Shown: one piece after another, positions 14,232-14,340 of the stretch
Layout: the number at the start of each line of letters is the position of its first letter
Position numbering within the stretch: position 1 is the first letter of the stretch
From: Candidatus Puniceispirillum sp.
GTDB lineage: Bacteria > Pseudomonadota > Alphaproteobacteria > Puniceispirillales > Puniceispirillaceae
Assembly (NCBI GenBank): GCA_016778825.1
Contig: JADHOU010000014.1
Coordinates: forward strand, 1 to 14,340
Reading direction: 5' to 3'
Length of the DNA stretch: 14,340 nucleotides
Program-made: the position numbers and the translations under genes
Notes under the pieces: generated by a model
What the model was told of the DNA's origin: nothing
What the model saw: only the letters and a program-made list of their open reading frames with translations
Databases searched by the model: none

Positions 14232-14340
14232 ATGACTGATAAAATCATTGTGAAACAATCAGGCGCCATCGCCCGAATCATTTTTAACCAGCCGGAAAAG
14301 CGCAATGCGGTATCGCTGGAAATGTGGGAGGCGGTTGAGG
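14232..14340 (+). CDS. Enoyl-CoA hydratase/isomerase family protein, N-terminal part
   Basis: Only the first 36 codons are in the window. They read like the start of a crotonase-family protein: a short beta-rich opening, then ARIIFNQPEKRNAVSLEMW. The NQPEKRNAVS segment is the family's first conserved block, which lines part of the CoA pocket. AGGA stands 11 bases before the ATG. The gene follows the second CoA transferase by 62 bases, so the pair probably forms an activation-plus-hydration module, echoing the transferase and hydratase further left. The active-site glutamates lie beyond the edge, so hydratase cannot be told from isomerase. Confidence 0.85.
   Translation, partial: MTDKIIVKQSGAIARIIFNQPEKRNAVSLEMWEAVE

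Overview
The window reads as a chromosomal piece of an alphaproteobacterium with roughly balanced base composition. A marine SAR116-like lineage is one possibility, but this is an impression from protein style and was not tested. Coding density is high. I see no tRNA, rRNA, insertion sequence, CRISPR array or phage gene. The content is almost entirely acyl-CoA and keto-acid metabolism, plus a small methionine/folate module at the left end.

Layout: (1) 9-458, a small CoA-binding protein of the YccU type. (2) 515-2419, divergent metF (minus) and metR (plus), with an exact MetR box and a second perfect palindrome between them. (3) 2474-3361 (minus), a solute-binding-like protein of the NMT1/THI5 family with no visible signal peptide and no transporter genes beside it. 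(4) 3497-8844 (plus), a probable operon: HMG-CoA lyase, a methylglutaconyl-CoA-hydratase-like enoyl-CoA hydratase, a possible 44-codon hydrophobic peptide, an acyl-CoA dehydrogenase, a class III CoA transferase and a ketopantoate-reductase-family dehydrogenase. (5) 8886-10502 (minus), a thiamine-diphosphate enzyme resembling acetolactate synthase or 2-hydroxyacyl-CoA lyase. (6) 10700-12427 (plus), an IlvD/Edd-family sugar-acid dehydratase, divergent from (5) across a region with a perfect inverted repeat. (7) 12428-14340 (plus), an AT-rich promoter region, the decayed N-terminal stump of a TctC-type solute-binding protein, a second class III CoA transferase, and the start of another enoyl-CoA hydratase cut by the window edge.

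How the genes may work together: the lyase and hydratase fit the last two steps of leucine or isovalerate breakdown (methylglutaconyl-CoA to HMG-CoA to acetoacetate plus acetyl-CoA). The methylcrotonyl-CoA carboxylase is not in the window. The acyl-CoA dehydrogenase has its likely catalytic glutamate in the isovaleryl-CoA-dehydrogenase position, which suits branched substrates. The two CoA transferases would activate free acids. The TPP enzyme, reductase-family protein and dehydratase echo the three reaction types of branched-chain amino-acid synthesis (IlvB/IlvC/IlvD), but each belongs to a paralogous family. A catabolic role on an organic or sugar acid is therefore more likely than valine synthesis. 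The substrate cannot be read from sequence alone. No clearly new defence or mobile system is visible. The best leads are the metR-metF operator pair, the signal-less THI5-like protein, the small hydrophobic ORF, the TctC remnant with its promoter and palindrome, and the unassigned acid-degradation gene set.
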